From Opitutia bacterium (GTDB lineage: Bacteria > Verrucomicrobiota > Verrucomicrobiia > Opitutales > Coraliomargaritaceae): 7,284 nt of DNA. The notes under the pieces were generated by a model, which made no database searches, had not been told where the DNA came from, and worked only from the letters and a program-made list of their open reading frames with translations. The stretch is taken from the NCBI GenBank assembly GCA_003503355.1, contig DOCS01000067.1, positions 1-7,284 on the forward strand, given 5' to 3'. A program made the position numbers and the translations under genes. Shown here piece after piece: positions 6,087 to 7,284 of the stretch (positions are counted from its first letter, which is position 1; the number at the start of each line of letters is the position of its first letter).

Positions 6087-6156
6087 GGTCATGTTCCTAT
6101 CGTTGGGGACAGATTCATTCACGACAGTATTACAACCATCACTTAAAGAAACTATC

Positions 6157-6528
6157 ATGAATCAGACGATACTTAGTGGCCATCTCACGGCCGATATTGA
6201 AACACGCAAAGTCGGTGAACATCATCTCAGTAAGTTCACATTGGCCTGCAACGAAGGAGAGCGAGTCGTTTTCCTTCCGGTCCAAAGCTGGAATATGCCT
6301 CATCTCTCCGAATATCTGTCGAAGGGATCCAAAGTCCTTGTCTCTGGAAGCCTCAAGCAGGATCAATGGGAAACCGACGCTGGCGAAAAACGCAGCCGGA
6401 TTCTTTTGACCGCTTACAAGGTCGAGTTTCTGACGCCATCGGCTGAGTCGAGCACGATGCAGCCGGCGTCGAAGACGCAAACGGCGAAGCGCCCGGCGCC
6501 AAGGCCGCGTTATCGTGCGAGTGCCTAA
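6157..6528 (+). CDS. ssb: Short single-stranded DNA-binding protein with basic tail
   Basis: A 123-residue protein with one SSB OB-fold (about 1-93). It opens MNQTILSGHLTADIETR, matching the MNxxILxGxLxxDxExR start of SSBs, then SKFTLACNE with a very short loop to RVVFLPVQSWN (36-46), YLSKGSKVLVSGSLKQDQW (53-71) and RSRILLTAYKVEFL (79-92). Trp45 and Trp71 sit where SSBs stack DNA bases. The family coats ssDNA in replication and repair. The tail (94-123) is short, Ser/Pro/Lys/Arg-rich and ends RPRYRASA. The acidic DDDIPF-like tip that recruits partner proteins is missing, so this is likely an accessory paralogue and not the housekeeping SSB. I chose the ATG at 6157 from the family N-terminus; a longer frame from 5983 would add 58 unrelated residues and run through the promoter. 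Only a weak AAAGAA lies upstream. Confidence 0.88.
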   Translation: MNQTILSGHLTADIETRKVGEHHLSKFTLACNEGERVVFLPVQSWNMPHLSEYLSKGSKVLVSGSLKQDQWETDAGEKRSRILLTAYKVEFLTPSAESSTMQPASKTQTAKRPAPRPRYRASA

Positions 6529-6736
6529 GCTCTGCAGTCTGTCGGATCACTGCTTGATTTCAGTCTGCTGCTGAGTCGCGTAACCGTTGGAGGCCCCCCC
6601 TCGGCACACGGTCAACGTATGGACCATCCACCCGATACCGGCGGCGAACTTTAATGAAAGGGTGCTGAGTCAAAACGATCATAAGATCAACTACTCAGCC
6701 GGTAGCGCGTTGAGTGCGCCGAATGGTTAGCCCGAT
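6529..6736. other. Convergent intergenic region between ssb and the lipoprotein gene
   Basis: 208 nt with no coding signal. It contains a C7 run (6594-6600) within GAGG-CCCCC-CCTC, two direct copies of GCTGAGTC (6570-6577 and 6664-6671), and a long inverted repeat listed separately. No stem followed by a T-run is visible on either strand, although termination of both converging genes is expected here. Confidence 0.5.
6664..6699. repeat. Inverted repeat GCTGAGT / ACTCAGC with inner GATC-ATAA-GATC
   Basis: Perfect 7-bp arms at 6664-6670 and 6693-6699 enclose 22 nt, which itself contains a 4-bp GATC stem with an ATAA loop (6677-6688). The compound hairpin lies between two convergent genes, 38 nt beyond the lipoprotein stop. 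It could act as a factor-dependent or bidirectional terminator, or as a recombination-type site. No T-run is present. Confidence 0.45.
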
Positions 6737-7138
6737 TTATTGTAAGTGCTTCAAAATACGACTAAAAGTAGGAAGGCTCAATTTACGAGAGGCTAGTGCG
6801 AAATTCCCCTCGTTCAAGGGGCCTGTGACGCTATCCGATGGATCTGCATACTTGCTGTCCTTGGTCATATCCAAATAATAATAGTACGTTATGCTGCGAT
6901 CATCGTTCGGATGCTGCTTGGCTACGACGTAGCGATTATTGAACCCATATGCGAAAACTGTCTCATTGATCCTTCCGGCAGCACTGCCATCGCTGAGGTC
7001 GTAGCAGATGCCCATCTGCTCATCCATATCAACTGCAATCAGGCGGTATGCTCCAGTGATTACCTCATCGTGAACGAAACCACAGCCAGCAATAAGCAAG
7101 CAGCTTAACATCATTAAGAGTGTTTGATAACGAAACAT
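6737..7138 (-). CDS. Small lipoprotein, weakly DUF3997-like
   Basis: A 133-residue protein with a lipoprotein signal: MFRYQTLLMMLSCLLIAGCG, with lipobox IAGC and lipidated Cys19. The basic n-region has only Arg3. The mature part carries VFAYGFNNRYVVAKQHP (61-77), a tyrosine-rich strand SITYYYYLDMTKD (82-94) and VTGPLNEGNFALASRKLSL (104-122). The order '(N/D)xxY(I/V)(I/V)AKQ ... YYxxD ... GPLxExxF' resembles DUF3997 lipoproteins known from Bacillus-type genomes; this match is from memory and moderate. Function is unknown. GC is about 46% by hand count, against about 58-62% in sampled lines of the helicase gene, which suggests transfer. It lies 28 nt after the end of the upstream partial gene and may share its transcript. 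No Shine-Dalgarno is visible; the ATG at 7138 opens directly into the signal peptide. Confidence 0.72.
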   Translation of the reverse strand: MFRYQTLLMMLSCLLIAGCGFVHDEVITGAYRLIAVDMDEQMGICYDLSDGSAAGRINETVFAYGFNNRYVVAKQHPNDDRSITYYYYLDMTKDSKYADPSDSVTGPLNEGNFALASRKLSLPTFSRILKHLQ

Positions 7139-7166
7139 TCTTATTATTAGCTAAGGGCGACTGTGC

Positions 7167-7284
7167 TTATTGCAGCGCAATCTGTCCGCTCTGCGTGATG
7201 GTCGTAGCTGGCTTCCATTTGGAAGTCGAACCGAGCTTGGCGCTCAGCTTGTAGCTGAGCAATTCCTGTGGCTCATGGATGAGT
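7167..7284 (-). CDS. C-terminal fragment of an unidentified gene, cut by window edge
   Basis: On the minus strand a frame is open from the right edge (first full codon at 7283-7281) to a TAA at 7169-7167, giving 38 residues: LIHEPQELLSYKLSAKLG then STSKWKPATTITQSGQIALQ. The other two minus frames close quickly (TGA within the first 45 nt). Alternating hydrophobic and polar residues (YKLSAKLG, ATTITQSGQIALQ) look like beta strands at a protein C-terminus. No family is recognised. Position, strand and the 28-nt gap to the lipoprotein gene fit a cotranscribed upstream gene, but the piece is short and could be chance. Confidence 0.5.
   Translation of the reverse strand, partial: LIHEPQELLSYKLSAKLGSTSKWKPATTITQSGQIALQ

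Larger units (their letters stand above)
5853..6156. other. Divergent control region between the helicase and ssb genes
   Basis: 304 nt without a convincing gene. It holds, left to right: direct GAACA repeats (5885-5897), a 13-nt palindrome (5960-5972), a 7-bp hairpin (6033-6052), a sigma70-like promoter for ssb (6058-6086) and a 6-bp stem-loop just past its -10 (6092-6111). AACAGCTGA occurs twice (5887-5895 and 5959-5967). I found no convincing promoter for the helicase, although one is expected here. A plus-strand frame from 5983 continues into ssb but is not a credible protein extension. Confidence 0.6.

Noticed and set aside
5983..6156. N-terminal extension of the ssb frame starting MQVVYCFRLPKLL.
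   Set aside because: SSBs begin at the MNxxILxG strand. The extension is unlike any SSB and would place the probable promoter and hairpins inside coding sequence.
6500..6736. Possible integron attC site downstream of the low-GC lipoprotein gene (GGGCTAACC at 6733-6725 on the minus strand, GGTTACGC near 6586-6579).
   Set aside because: TAACC/GGTTA pair, but neither end fits the RYYYAAC/GTTRRRY boxes: the second base of GGCTAAC is wrong, and GTTACGC breaks the RRR. The span of about 150 nt is long, and no integrase or second cassette is visible.

Overview
The window is protein-coding bacterial DNA of moderately high GC. Gene content and several protein signatures point to Verrucomicrobiota, probably class Opitutae (Puniceicoccales/Coraliomargarita-like). 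The signatures are an AddB-like inactivated helicase with an RRLREALA block and an APHLILAGLNE block, and a Fe-S helicase beginning MIGLIE. This assignment rests on recalled family resemblance, not a search. Clear Shine-Dalgarno motifs are absent before most starts.

Layout. Positions 1-5852 hold one run of minus-strand genes. In transcription order they are: a DinG/XPD-type Fe-S DNA helicase (5852-3777); a PP2C-family Ser/Thr phosphatase (3743-2997); a small TPR-like protein (2992-2687) starting 4 nt after the phosphatase stop; a DUF1294 membrane protein (2537-2148); and a long AddB-like protein that runs off the left edge (1935-1), cut just where its PD-(D/E)XK nuclease domain should begin. 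Positions 5853-6156 form a 304-nt divergent control region with several palindromes and a good sigma70-type promoter. It drives the only plus-strand gene, a short single-stranded DNA-binding protein (6157-6528) with a basic tail in place of the acidic SSB tip. After a 208-nt convergent gap come two minus-strand genes: a low-GC lipoprotein (7138-6737) and the last 38 codons of an unidentified gene (7283-7167).

How the genes may work together. The Fe-S helicase, the SSB-like protein and the AddB-like protein all belong to families that act on single-stranded or broken DNA, so this looks like a genome-maintenance neighbourhood. The helicase, phosphatase and TPR genes are packed tightly enough to be one transcript. 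I see no phage, IS, CRISPR, tRNA or rRNA gene, and no convincing new multi-gene defence system. The points most worth a second look are an A9 tract inside the helicase Fe-S cysteine block, the tip-less SSB transcribed divergently from a DinG-type helicase, the palindrome-rich control region between them, and the possibly acquired lipoprotein gene.
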